The notes under the pieces are model-generated. The model was not told the origin of the DNA. It searched no databases and saw nothing but the letters and a program-made list of their open reading frames with translations. The translations under genes were made by a program, and so were the position numbers. Positions 32,631 through 41,666 of a stretch of 56,175 nucleotides of DNA are shown one piece after another (position 1 is the stretch's first letter; every line of letters begins with the position of its first letter). The stretch spans positions 1-56,175 of the forward strand of contig JAJPJO010000331.1 in NCBI GenBank assembly GCA_021324135.1, given 5' to 3'. The stretch comes from Pseudomonadota bacterium. GTDB lineage: Bacteria > Cyanobacteriota > Vampirovibrionia > Obscuribacterales > Obscuribacteraceae.

Positions 32631-33710
32631 TCAGGCGTGCAGCCGGTGCTCGGGCTCGGTTTCAGCGCTCAACCTCTTATCGTCGCACTGCTTCATGTAT
32701 GCAATGGCGTGCTCAATGTCTTTATGAATCTGCGCTTTGAGCGCGTCCACGCCACTGAACTTCTGCTCGGCGCGAAGATAATTCAGGAATTCCACTTCGA
32801 TGAATTGACCGTAAAGGTTGGCCGAGAAGTCGAGAAGATGGGCTTCGACTGTGAGCTGACCGTTGGTTTGAGCGGCAACTTCCGTGGCAGCGGATTGATC
32901 ATCCGTTTTGCAACAGTTGCCGGCGGCGGCTGTGGAGGCTGACTGGCTTTTGAATGTCGGACGATACCCAACATTGATCACGCACGGAACCGTCTGCCCT
33001 TTGCCGCCATCAAGAGTGGCTCGACCGGCATAAACACCGCGACCGGGCACAAGCTGGAATGGATAAAGTTCTAGATTGGCGGTTGGAAAACCGATCGCCT
33101 GGCCGCGTTTGTCACCCTCTACAACCTGACCGAACAAGGCATAGGGGCGTGATAGAAGGTCGGCTGCTTGCTCCATCCGGCTGGTTGTGACCAACTCGCG
33201 TATAGCCGATGAGGAGACTTCGGTGCCGTTTTTTAAAATCATGTCGGCAACGTGAACGACGAAATTGTTCTTGCTGCCCAATTGCTCAAGAAGGGCGGCG
33301 TCCCCTTCAGCATCTCGACCAAAGTGATGATTAGGTCCAACCGATATTGAGCGTGCTCCCAGGCCGCTCACCAGTATGTTCTCCACATACTCCCTCGGGC
33401 TCAACTTGCACAGCTCCTCGGTGAATGAAAGAACCAGCGCAAAATCTACTCCCAGTCCGGCAAACAAGTTAAGGCGCTGCTCGATGACGGTGAGCAGAAG
33501 CGGTGAGCGCCCCCTTGTCAGGGTTCGAGGGTGATCTTTGAATGTGACTACACCGCAGCGAACGCCCAGGCGCTCGGCTTCTTTTTTGGCGCTGCCGATT
33601 ACGACCTGGTGACCATGATGCACGCCATCGAAAAATCCCAGAGCAATTGCGGATTCTTTCACCAGTCCGGCTGCTACTGTGTTCGGTCGTGGTTCGAAAT
33701 AGGTTTCCAA
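32631..33710 (-). CDS. ribF: Bifunctional riboflavin kinase/FAD synthetase
   Basis: A 359-residue RibF, starting at a TTG with GAAGGAAG upstream. The nucleotidyl transferase domain has GFFDGVHHGH (25-34) and SSSAIRELV; the riboflavin kinase domain has GQAIGFPTANL and YRPTF. Between YRPTF and the LTVEAHLLDF strand, about 30 residues rich in Ala, Ser and Thr with two cysteines are inserted, which is unusual for this compact domain. It makes FMN and FAD from riboflavin. It is upstream of recF, and the two are probably co-transcribed. Confidence 0.93.
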   Translation of the reverse strand: METYFEPRPNTVAAGLVKESAIALGFFDGVHHGHQVVIGSAKKEAERLGVRCGVVTFKDHPRTLTRGRSPLLLTVIEQRLNLFAGLGVDFALVLSFTEELCKLSPREYVENILVSGLGARSISVGPNHHFGRDAEGDAALLEQLGSKNNFVVHVADMILKNGTEVSSSAIRELVTTSRMEQAADLLSRPYALFGQVVEGDKRGQAIGFPTANLELYPFQLVPGRGVYAGRATLDGGKGQTVPCVINVGYRPTFKSQSASTAAAGNCCKTDDQSAATEVAAQTNGQLTVEAHLLDFSANLYGQFIEVEFLNYLRAEQKFSGVDALKAQIHKDIEHAIAYMKQCDDKRLSAETEPEHRLHA

Positions 33711-34215
33711 GGAGCACTTCCTTCAATACTGCCGCCTGCTGATCATGGATGAACGTCCACAGGCAAGTTCGTTTTTATATCCGGCTTTTGGGAGGCGATT
33801 CTATTGCTTGCAGATATCCAGATTTTAGCGGAGCCGGATGGATTATGGTGCGAGAATGGCTTGAATTTGTCCCTTTGTCAAACAGTTTCGATCGTATTGT
33901 AAACCAGAGCCGCACTGCAAAGAAGCCTAGATAACTCTCATGTGATTGCTTTGTTTAATTCGCCATAAATCCTCACATCAAGCGGCTTTTGTCGGTATTT
34001 TATGCTAAACTTTAAGGTCGTGGGAGGCGTTGAAAACAGCAATACAATTGGCTGAAATCGCCATGCTGATCAGCCGTTCGCCACGCCAATTACAATTTGA
34101 TTGGGATACATTTAAAACGCCTATGGCGATGTCGAAATAGGGCTCGAGCCTCAAGCTGAGATTCATCACGACTGGAAGCTGAGAGGATCAGGATATCTAA
34201 TGGAGAGGAGTGACT
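33711..34215. promoter_or_regulatory. Divergent ribF/gyrB intergenic region with gyrB leader
   Basis: This 505-bp gene-free region separates ribF from gyrB. An extended -10 (TGC TAAACT, 34003-34011) lies about 205 nt before the gyrB start; no clear -35 is seen. The likely leader can pair GGCTGA (34050-34055) with TCAGCC (34070-34075), or alternatively AATTGG (34046-34051) with CCAATT (34086-34091). No consensus DnaA boxes were found. The rest holds nothing recognisable. Confidence 0.35.
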
Positions 34216-36210
34216 ATGACTGCTGAATACACGGCTTCCACGATCGATGTGTTGGAAGGTCTTGAAGCTGTGCGCAAGCGACCCGGTATGTACATCGGCA
34301 CTACCGGTCCGGATGGCTTGCATCACCTCGTCTGGGAAATCGTGGACAACTCGGTTGATGAAGCTCTGGCTGGTCACTGCAACCAAATCGAAGTGACGGT
34401 CAATGAGGACGGCTCAGTAACCGTCAAAGACAACGGTCGCGGCATCCCGGTGGATATGCATCCCAAGACCGGCAAGAGCGCTCTCGAAACGGTCATGACC
34501 ATTCTCCACGCCGGCGGCAAATTCGGCGGCGAGGGTGGCTATAAAGTCTCCGGCGGACTGCATGGTGTCGGAGCATCGGTTGTAAACGCTCTGTCGACGA
34601 AACTGGTTGCCGAAGTACATCGCGGCAATAAATTGTACCGTCAAGAATATACAAAAGGCGGATCCCAGATCGGCCCGCTAGAGGTGGTCGGTGCCACCGA
34701 CTATAGTGGCACTACCGTGACCTTCTGGCCTGATAACACCATTTTTCATGACTTCAATGAAGAAGGCGAGCGCGTTCAAATCCATTTCGATTGGGACAAG
34801 TTGAACAATCGTTTGCGCCAGATGGCTTTTCTCAACAAAGGCTTGCGCATGATTGTCGTCGATAATCGCGTCAAAGTCGGGGAAGACCCTAAGCGAGCCG
34901 AATACCACTTCGAGGGCGGTATCGCCAGCTATGTTGAGTATTTGAATGATACGAAGGAAACTTTGCACAAGCCGCCGATTTACATGGAGCTCGAGCGCGA
35001 CAAAGTCGTAGTGGAGTGCGCCCTGCAGTGGACCGAGATGTATCAGGAATCAATTTATTCCTTCGTCAATAACATTAACACCATAGATGGTGGCACACAC
35101 CTGGCCGGCATGAAGGCGGCCTTGACTCGCGTGCTAAACGACTATGCCCGGAAAAACCAGTTCCTCAAAGAAAACGACGGCAATTTGCTGGGTGAGGATG
35201 TCCGGGAGGGTTTGACGGCAATTGTCAGCGTTAAGGTTCCCGAGCCTCAGTTTGAAGGTCAGACCAAAGCCAAGTTGGGCAACCGCGAGGTTCAAGGCAT
35301 AACTCAACAGGTAGTAACCGACTTGCTTGCCGATTGGCTCGAGAACAATCCGAAGCCGGCAAAGGAAATCATGAACAAGGCGCTGCTGGCCAAGAAGGGT
35401 CGCGAAGAAGCGCAAAAGGCGCGCTCGGCCGTGCGCCGGCAGTCGGCTCTGGAAAACTCCTCATTGCCCGGCAAACTTGCTGATTGCTCCGATAAAGATC
35501 CGGCTAAGTGCGAAATCTACCTGGTGGAAGGTGACTCCGCCGGTGGTAGCGCCAAGAAGGGCCGTAATCGCGTCTTCCAGGCGATTCTGCCATTGCGAGG
35601 CAAGATTCTGAACGTCGAGCGCGTGCAACCCACGCGCATTTATGAAAACGCAGAAGTGCAGGCGATGATTCAGGCGCTCGGTTTGTCCGTCAAGGAAGAG
35701 GATGAAGAGTCGGGCGGCGGCAAATCGACCGGCTTGCTGCGACCGAATGCAGAAAACCTCGATCTCGGTAAATTGCGCTATCACAAGATCATCATCATGA
35801 CCGACGCTGATGTCGACGGCAGCCATATTCGCACGCTGCTTTTGACCTTCTTCTTCCGTTATGCAAGACCACTTGTGGAAAATGGTTACGTCTATATCGC
35901 TCAACCGCCTCTGTTCAAAGTTGAGAAGGGCAAGAAAGAACGCTATTGCTACAACGAGCATGCCCTGCAGACGGCACTGGCGGAGATGGGAGAGAAAGCC
36001 ACAATCCAGCGTTTCAAAGGTCTGGGCGAAATGCAGGCTGAGCAACTGTGGGATACGACGATGAATCCGGAAACGCGTACTTTGAAGAAAGTCACCGTGG
36101 ACGATGCCTCGGAAGCGGATCACATATTCGACCTGCTCATGGGCGAAGCGGTGGCGCCGCGGCGGGAGTTCATCGAGAAGCATGCCCACTTCGCCAACCT
36201 CGATGTATAG
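34216..36210 (+). CDS. gyrB: DNA gyrase subunit B
   Basis: The ATG at 34216 follows GAGGAG; the GTG at 34210 overlaps that site. The 664-residue product has the GHKL ATPase motifs (DNSVDEALAG, DNGRGIPVD, GGLHGVGASVVNAL), the transducer, the Toprim domain with EGDSAGGSAKKGRNR and DADVDGSHIRTLLL, and the C-terminal QRFKGLGEMQAEQLWDTTMN. It lacks the large insertion of enterobacterial GyrB and so has the shorter cyanobacterial/Gram-positive form. ParE is an alternative name for the same architecture, but length and motifs fit GyrB better. gyrA is not in the window. Confidence 0.95.
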   Translation: MTAEYTASTIDVLEGLEAVRKRPGMYIGTTGPDGLHHLVWEIVDNSVDEALAGHCNQIEVTVNEDGSVTVKDNGRGIPVDMHPKTGKSALETVMTILHAGGKFGGEGGYKVSGGLHGVGASVVNALSTKLVAEVHRGNKLYRQEYTKGGSQIGPLEVVGATDYSGTTVTFWPDNTIFHDFNEEGERVQIHFDWDKLNNRLRQMAFLNKGLRMIVVDNRVKVGEDPKRAEYHFEGGIASYVEYLNDTKETLHKPPIYMELERDKVVVECALQWTEMYQESIYSFVNNINTIDGGTHLAGMKAALTRVLNDYARKNQFLKENDGNLLGEDVREGLTAIVSVKVPEPQFEGQTKAKLGNREVQGITQQVVTDLLADWLENNPKPAKEIMNKALLAKKGREEAQKARSAVRRQSALENSSLPGKLADCSDKDPAKCEIYLVEGDSAGGSAKKGRNRVFQAILPLRGKILNVERVQPTRIYENAEVQAMIQALGLSVKEEDEESGGGKSTGLLRPNAENLDLGKLRYHKIIIMTDADVDGSHIRTLLLTFFFRYARPLVENGYVYIAQPPLFKVEKGKKERYCYNEHALQTALAEMGEKATIQRFKGLGEMQAEQLWDTTMNPETRTLKKVTVDDASEADHIFDLLMGEAVAPRREFIEKHAHFANLDV

Positions 36211-36253
36211 CGGAGTTCGTTTCAACAGGCTGCTCCTGGACTGATGTGAGAAC

Positions 36254-36865
36254 ATGCCGATCAACGTCGCTAATCTGATCACCATCGCGCGCGTTTTTCT
36301 CGCGATCGGTACGGCGGCCTTGTTGTGGCTTCCCCAGGAAGAATGGCGATGGACGGCCTTCGGGCTCACCATTCTAGTGATCTGGGCCGATGGCATCGAC
36401 GGATATTTCGCGCGCAAGCTCAATCAGACATCAAAGTTCGGCGGCATTCTCGACATCGCAGGAGATCGAGTGGTCGAGATGGCCTATTGGATTGCCTTCG
36501 CCATTCTCGGATGGATACCCGCCTTTGTGCCGTTTCTCTTCCTCGTGCGCGGCACCATGGTTGATGCCATCAGATCCCATGCCAGCGAGCAAGGCTATAC
36601 CGCTTTTGGTTCAAACACCATGATGCAGAGCGGCATCGGAAAGTTTCTTGTCGCTTCAAACTTCAGCCGTTTCAGTTACGCGGTAGCAAAGGCGGTGGCA
36701 TTCTGTCTTGTGATTGCCTCGCATACAAATGCAGGAGCGCAACTGCCTATCGTGTCTGCCGTGGCTATTTTTCTGGTTTACTTCGCCTGCGCATTTTGCT
36801 TGATTCGAGGCTTGCCGGTTATATTCGAAGCCAGCTTTTTGTTCAAAGCTAGCGCCTCTGACTAG
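36254..36865 (+). CDS. pgsA: CDP-alcohol phosphatidyltransferase (PgsA-like)
   Basis: A 203-residue membrane protein with several hydrophobic helices. The complete family motif DGxxAR-x8-GxxxDxxxD is present: ADGIDGYFARKLNQTSKFGG runs into ILDIAGDRVVE, with the four aspartates that bind metal and CDP. Such enzymes make phosphatidylglycerol phosphate or related lipids from CDP-diacylglycerol. Choice of glycerol-3-phosphate as acceptor is an assumption based on the opening NLITIARVFLAI, typical of PgsA. It follows gyrB by 43 nt. Confidence 0.82.
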   Translation: MPINVANLITIARVFLAIGTAALLWLPQEEWRWTAFGLTILVIWADGIDGYFARKLNQTSKFGGILDIAGDRVVEMAYWIAFAILGWIPAFVPFLFLVRGTMVDAIRSHASEQGYTAFGSNTMMQSGIGKFLVASNFSRFSYAVAKAVAFCLVIASHTNAGAQLPIVSAVAIFLVYFACAFCLIRGLPVIFEASFLFKASASD

Positions 36866-36901
36866 ACCGGCGTCCAGAAAGATTGAGCGTGTCAGGACTC
36901 T

Positions 36902-38032
36902 CTACTTCGAGTTTGTGTTGGTGCCGCTTGTGTTGCCGGTCGGGTCATTGCCACCGCTGCCGGTGCTACCCCACATCGTGGTCGGATCTTTATCCCGCGT
37001 ATCGGTGCCCCAGGGTGCGCGGTTTTTATCTTTGGTCAGCTCGGCATTCGTCTTGGGCACACCCCATTTTGTCTGGCTCTCAGCCACTGGTGTCGCCTGG
37101 TTCTGCGTTCCCCAGCCGGTAGTTTGCTGGAAGCCGTCGGTTGTCTGCGGGTTGCTGCTCCATTGTCCACCCGAGGAGGTTTTGTTCTGCTCGACTCGTT
37201 TGCCGCCTACGTAGAGCGCGCCGGGCTGCCAGTCGGCAGCTCTTGTATCACGCTGATTCTCGAGCTCTCTGAATTTTTTCTGCCCGGGGGTCAGCTTATT
37301 CAAGTTCGGATCGTCACCTTCATTTGCCTTCCACCAATTGGGCGCATGCACGGCAGGATTGATGCTGCGTCCCCACTCTTTAGGCGTGCCGTGAAAATCG
37401 TTTGCCGTGGTCGTGCGTGTATCCTCTCCGTAACCGACGCCCCAGTGCACGTTCGGTCTTTTTACAGCGCGCACACCGGCCTTGTACTCCTCTTCAGTCA
37501 TTGCGTATCTGCCGCGATATGCCTCCAGGGCCTGTGCCTCGTAGCTTTTTTCTCCCAGCGTCCGGTTGCAAAACCTCTGCACGCGATCCAGCTGCATCAA
37601 GTTCTTATTAACATCGTTTGCCATGGCAGTATTGACCACTATCTGCTGCTCGACCGGCGACAACCTCGCTTGCGCCTGGGCATTTGGAATGTTCCACATC
37701 GACATCTTAAAGAGCTGGTGATTGATCACGTCTTGAATCATTCGTTTGATTCGAGGATCGATCGCTCCGCCTTTCGTGCGCGGGAAGTTGTCGTTTTCAC
37801 AATCCTTGAACGACAGGTCGAAATAACTGCGCGCCTTTTCCTTTTCGCCCTTATTCCACTCTTTCAATCCGAGCTGATCGTAGTAGTACCAGCGCGGCCA
37901 TTGAAAGGGTCTTCCCGCTGAGGTCACGGGTCCGCCTGATTGCGCGGTGGGCGACGCGGCTTGACAGGCGAGCATGTGCAAATTGATGCTCGTAGCCAGA
38001 AGAAGCCCCAATGCTGCGATTTTACCTGTCAT
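36902..38032 (-). CDS. Secreted protein with WG-repeat low-complexity tail
   Basis: A 376-residue protein with signal peptide (IAALGLLLATSINLHMLACQA). Residues 40-160 form a helical domain with tetratricopeptide-like spacing (EWNKGEKEKARSYFDLSFKD). The C-terminal 120 residues are Asn/Thr/Gly/Gln-rich with a recurring W-G dipeptide (TGWGTQ, TKWGVP, APWGTD, TMWGST) about every 18-25 residues. GGGAG lies before the ATG, which is 1 nt past the preceding stop. It is the last gene of the priA-waaA-lpxK-glycosyltransferase run. Function is unknown. Confidence 0.65.
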   Translation of the reverse strand: MTGKIAALGLLLATSINLHMLACQAASPTAQSGGPVTSAGRPFQWPRWYYYDQLGLKEWNKGEKEKARSYFDLSFKDCENDNFPRTKGGAIDPRIKRMIQDVINHQLFKMSMWNIPNAQAQARLSPVEQQIVVNTAMANDVNKNLMQLDRVQRFCNRTLGEKSYEAQALEAYRGRYAMTEEEYKAGVRAVKRPNVHWGVGYGEDTRTTTANDFHGTPKEWGRSINPAVHAPNWWKANEGDDPNLNKLTPGQKKFRELENQRDTRAADWQPGALYVGGKRVEQNKTSSGGQWSSNPQTTDGFQQTTGWGTQNQATPVAESQTKWGVPKTNAELTKDKNRAPWGTDTRDKDPTTMWGSTGSGGNDPTGNTSGTNTNSK

Positions 38033-38033
38033 T

Positions 38034-39173
38034 TTACTTACTCCCGTTTGCTTGAGTCGCCGCTAAGCGCCTGGTCAAAAGTTGTTTTGCTGCATCTAGT
38101 ATCTTATCGGGTGACAGGGCGGTTAAACATTGACGCTCATCACCGCAGCTCTTTTTGTAGTGGCATGGTCTACATACAAGTGTCTCGTCAAATACTGACT
38201 TAGTCAACGCTCCACGAGGCTGCCATCGCACAGGATCCGTGGGGCCGAAGATGGTCACCGTCGGCACACCGACAGCGCAGGATAGATGCGCCGGACCGGA
38301 ATCAACGCAGATTGCTAAATCCATCTCCTTATATAGAGCCATGCTCTCGCGAACATTAAGCTCTCCTGCCATATTAACACTTTTTACGCCTGAAAGGGCT
38401 GCCAATCTTTGATAGGCTGCCCTGTCCATGCGATCACCCGTGAAGTATGGCGTCAAGCCGTATTCACGATCCAGCCGTGCAATGATTTGCGCCCAGGCCT
38501 CGAGCGGATACATCTTGTCCGGATGCGCGGCCGCTGCATGGATAAGCACTTTCCCGGCCGCCGCTTTCAGCTCGGGCACCTTCGCTCTAACATTGCGCGT
38601 CTCTTCTTCGCTAATCCAGGCCTCCAGATAATCATCTTCCGGCTCGATTCCGGCAGCGCGCAGGACGGAAAGCACCGAATCGACCTCGTGAATCTTCTCG
38701 TCATAGAGCGCCTTGTGGCTGAGGAGGAACTCCTGGGCGATTCCCTTGTGCAGAAAGGGGATGGCTCGATTATCGTCAGTCTTCTTAATGTAGCCGATGC
38801 GACTGGCTGCACCGGTGGCGTAGGCTAGAAAAGCCGAAGACAGGGATCTCTTCAGAACAAATACAGTGTCGTAATGATTTTTCCTGAGCTGAAAAACATA
38901 CGACCAGAATGATTTTGTCTTCCCGGCTCCGCTGTCGTACTTGTGAAAACGGGTGGTATCGTATTCGATGAACTCATCGACATACGGACAGCCGCAGAGG
39001 ACCTTACCTGAAACTGGTCCAACCAGCATATCGATCTTCGCTTGCGGCGCCACTCTTCGCAAATTCCTCAGGAAGGGAACGGAGAGAATTGTATCGCCGA
39101 GAAAACGGTAACGGATAATCAGGATTTTTTTTGCACCGTATATGGTGCTAGTTGATCCGGTTCGCTCAGGCAT
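38034..39173 (-). CDS. Glycosyltransferase family 9 (heptosyltransferase-like)
   Basis: A 379-residue GT-B enzyme. The N-terminal KILIIRYRFLGDTILSVPFL and the C-terminal CVDSGPAHLSCAVGVPTVTI followed by FGPTDPVRWQP are the usual family 9 sites for sugar nucleotide and acceptor. Family 9 enzymes (WaaC, WaaF, WaaQ) add heptose to the LPS inner core. It overlaps the end of lpxK by 8 nt, so a role in core assembly is strongly suggested, while the sugar donor is not known. Confidence 0.88.
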   Translation of the reverse strand: MPERTGSTSTIYGAKKILIIRYRFLGDTILSVPFLRNLRRVAPQAKIDMLVGPVSGKVLCGCPYVDEFIEYDTTRFHKYDSGAGKTKSFWSYVFQLRKNHYDTVFVLKRSLSSAFLAYATGAASRIGYIKKTDDNRAIPFLHKGIAQEFLLSHKALYDEKIHEVDSVLSVLRAAGIEPEDDYLEAWISEEETRNVRAKVPELKAAAGKVLIHAAAAHPDKMYPLEAWAQIIARLDREYGLTPYFTGDRMDRAAYQRLAALSGVKSVNMAGELNVRESMALYKEMDLAICVDSGPAHLSCAVGVPTVTIFGPTDPVRWQPRGALTKSVFDETLVCRPCHYKKSCGDERQCLTALSPDKILDAAKQLLTRRLAATQANGSK

Positions 39174-40290
39174 GCAGGCTTACCTCGAGCGGTCTGGCGG
39201 CAGGCAATGAGAAACGCGGCGCATCGCCAATCCATTCCACGGCGATGCACAGAGCAAGAATTGTGTCGTTTTGTTCTGCTAAAACCTGAGGAGGAATGCG
39301 GGCTAGATCCTTTTCGGTGACAACGATGTATTGCGCCCCGCACTGGCGGCGAAGCGCTTGCAATTCCTGGATATCGGCAGGGCTGAACCAATGATGATCG
39401 GGAAAGAAACGACTTTGTCTCAGGCGGCAACCGGCATCACTCAGGGTTTTGAGGAAATTGGCAGGCTGAGCGATTCCGCAGGCGGCGATAATCTCCTTGC
39501 CGACCAGTCTGTCGAGATTGACTCTCAAGGAGGAGCCGCGAGCGTGAGTCGGACGGAAAGCGCACATCGACACCTGTGCCGATGGGGCATAGCGAGCGAT
39601 CTTTTCCTGAAATGAGGCCAGTCGAGAACTCTCAAAATCATCGGGCGCTCTTCGGTTTAGATCCGGCATCTTTGTAATGATGATGTGCGTCGCCCGCCCG
39701 AGTGCGCTGAGAGGCTCACGCAACAGTCCGGCTGGAAGTAAGCGCGCCCTGTCGGGGTCGATGTTGTAATCGAGCAGCACGACATCATAATCGCGCCGCA
39801 GCTGCAAATGTTGAAAGCCGTCATCCAGAACGACGACCTGACAGCCATACTTTTCGACGGCAAGTGCGGCTGTGTCTCGGCGTGATTTGCCGGATATCAC
39901 GACCGCTCCTGAGAGGGCCTGTGCCATCATATACGGTTCGTCGCCGGAGCTGAGGGCATCAGCCAGTCGTTCCCTTCCATCACTTACGACCGTGTAAGGG
40001 CTGGTGGAAATGCGCTTGTAACCGCGAGAAAGAATAGCCGGCTTCAAGCCCTGCGCTAAAATGCGCTCCGCTATGTCGATTGTCACGGGTGTCTTGCCTG
40101 TTCCGCCGACCGACAGGTTGCCGATGCTGATCACTGGGACGCTCGGCTTGAAGCGCGGCATCAATCCATCGGCGTAAGCTCTCAAGCGCAAGTAGCTGCC
40201 GGCTCCATAGATGAGCGCTGCTGGAGCAAGCAGACCCTGCACTGCCGGATTATCGATCAATTGCAAATAAAATTGCTCGACTTGATTCAT
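39166..40290 (-). CDS. lpxK: Tetraacyldisaccharide 4'-kinase
   Basis: A 374-residue kinase that phosphorylates the lipid A disaccharide at the inner membrane. Walker A GGTGKTP is at 62-68 in SIGNLSVGGTGKTPVT; SRGYKR, VVLDDGFQHLQLRRD and the C-terminal FFPDHHWFS segment are standard. It starts inside the end of waaA (ATGA overlap) and its end overlaps the glycosyltransferase start by 8 nt. The hydrophobic start (LAPAALIYGAGSYLRLR) anchors it to the membrane. Confidence 0.94.
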   Translation of the reverse strand: MNQVEQFYLQLIDNPAVQGLLAPAALIYGAGSYLRLRAYADGLMPRFKPSVPVISIGNLSVGGTGKTPVTIDIAERILAQGLKPAILSRGYKRISTSPYTVVSDGRERLADALSSGDEPYMMAQALSGAVVISGKSRRDTAALAVEKYGCQVVVLDDGFQHLQLRRDYDVVLLDYNIDPDRARLLPAGLLREPLSALGRATHIIITKMPDLNRRAPDDFESSRLASFQEKIARYAPSAQVSMCAFRPTHARGSSLRVNLDRLVGKEIIAACGIAQPANFLKTLSDAGCRLRQSRFFPDHHWFSPADIQELQALRRQCGAQYIVVTEKDLARIPPQVLAEQNDTILALCIAVEWIGDAPRFSLPAARPLEVSLHA

Positions 40291-41654
40291 CGCAAAAGGC
40301 CTATGCTCTCCCTGGCGGTGCTGCCCGTGGTGCCCGCGCTTGCACCGGATGTGGTGTCATACAGTTGCATAACGCATGCGAGCGTGCGTGCTACAGCGCC
40401 TTGATTTTCCTCTATCCAACTTTTGCCCTTCTGTCCACACTCCTTGATGGAGCTCGGGTTTAGATAGAACTGCTCAATCTTCCTCGTCAGTTCGGGGGCG
40501 GTTTGAACCTGGCTCAAGGCGCCTAATTCATTCAAGGCGCGAGCGATATCGCGCGTCTTATATGTATGCGGCCCGCATATGGCGGGGACCCCGTAGGCAT
40601 AAGGCTCGAGCAGGCTATGCCCGCCGATCGGCGCCAGGCTGCCGCCGACGAATGCCAGGCTGGCAAGCGAGTAGTATTTCATTAGTTGACCAAGGCCGTC
40701 CAGGATATAAATATCGTTATCACGCTCAAACTTCTCGTTGAGCGAAAATCTTTTCGCCGAAAACCCTTTTGATTGAACGATGTCGCAGGCTCGTTGGAAC
40801 CGCTCGGGATGGCGCGGCGCAATGATCAAGCGGGGTTGGCACTGATGGCCCCTTTCTCGCCACAGGCTCGAAAGCTCTGCAAATGCATCAATGGCGGCCG
40901 ACTCCTCACCCTCATGCGTCGAGCCTGCGACGATCACAAAATCGTCGGCGTTCAGATTCAATTCGCTGCGCAACTGCCGGGCGGCGGTATCGGATATGGT
41001 GCTGAGCCCATCCAGTTTCATATTACCTGTTACGACCACGCGAAGATCGTTTGTGCCTGCAATCGAGACAAATCGTTCTTGCTCGCCGATTGATTGCACG
41101 CATAAACAATCCAGCTTCAGCAAGGCTTCTTTGAAGAAGAAGCGCAAGCGATGATAGGTGCGAAAAGATTTCGGAGACATGCGTCCGTTGACCGTCATGA
41201 TCTTGATGCCGGACTTGTGGCACTGATCGACAAATCCCGGCCACAGCTCCGTCTCGACTACAGCCACCAGAGATGGCTTCAGTGCCTGCAACCATGCTCC
41301 GGTCGCGAACGGCAGATCGAATGGGAAATAAAAGACGGTGGCGAACCCGCCCACCTTTTCTTGTGCCAGTGCCTGACCAGTGGCCGTCGTGGTGGAGACG
41401 TACAGCGGAATATCCGGATGCTCGCCGTGCACTTTCTCGATCAGCGGTTTGACGGCGTTGAACTCACCAACCGAAACAGCATGAAACCATATACCGCCCT
41501 GCTTCAGGGCAGGAGCGGCTGAGGAACCTTTTTGCTGCGGAGGAATAAAACCGAGTTTTTGCCACAAACCTGCTCGAGCCTTTCTCTTCAGGAGGAGAAA
41601 CGGCCCGGCAACAGCCAGAGTGATGGCGAAACCAACATAATAGAGAAAAAGCAT
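40287..41654 (-). CDS. waaA: 3-deoxy-D-manno-octulosonic acid (Kdo) transferase
   Basis: A 455-residue GT-B membrane-associated enzyme. The N-terminal helix MLFLYYVGFAITLAVAGPFL, WFHAVSVGEFNAVKPLI with the catalytic glutamate, VETELWPGF, and GGSLAPIGGHSLLEPYAYGV with GPHTYK match WaaA. It transfers Kdo to lipid A precursor. It begins 12 nt after the priA stop with little ribosome-binding sequence, so its translation may depend on readthrough from priA. Presence of waaA and lpxK indicates that the organism builds an LPS outer membrane. Confidence 0.93.
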   Translation of the reverse strand: MLFLYYVGFAITLAVAGPFLLLKRKARAGLWQKLGFIPPQQKGSSAAPALKQGGIWFHAVSVGEFNAVKPLIEKVHGEHPDIPLYVSTTTATGQALAQEKVGGFATVFYFPFDLPFATGAWLQALKPSLVAVVETELWPGFVDQCHKSGIKIMTVNGRMSPKSFRTYHRLRFFFKEALLKLDCLCVQSIGEQERFVSIAGTNDLRVVVTGNMKLDGLSTISDTAARQLRSELNLNADDFVIVAGSTHEGEESAAIDAFAELSSLWRERGHQCQPRLIIAPRHPERFQRACDIVQSKGFSAKRFSLNEKFERDNDIYILDGLGQLMKYYSLASLAFVGGSLAPIGGHSLLEPYAYGVPAICGPHTYKTRDIARALNELGALSQVQTAPELTRKIEQFYLNPSSIKECGQKGKSWIEENQGAVARTLACVMQLYDTTSGASAGTTGSTARESIGLLR

Positions 41655-41666
41655 AAGATGTCAATT

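Noticed and set aside
33749-33934. Small 61-residue open frame between ribF and gyrB
   Set aside because: No ribosome binding site and no recognisable features; lies in a divergent promoter region.
34123-34140. Six-codon leader peptide before gyrB
   Set aside because: The short ATG to TAG frame has no ribosome binding site and may be chance.
31213-34215. Replication origin near recF and gyrB
   Set aside because: No consensus DnaA boxes or AT-rich unwinding region are seen, and dnaA and dnaN are missing.
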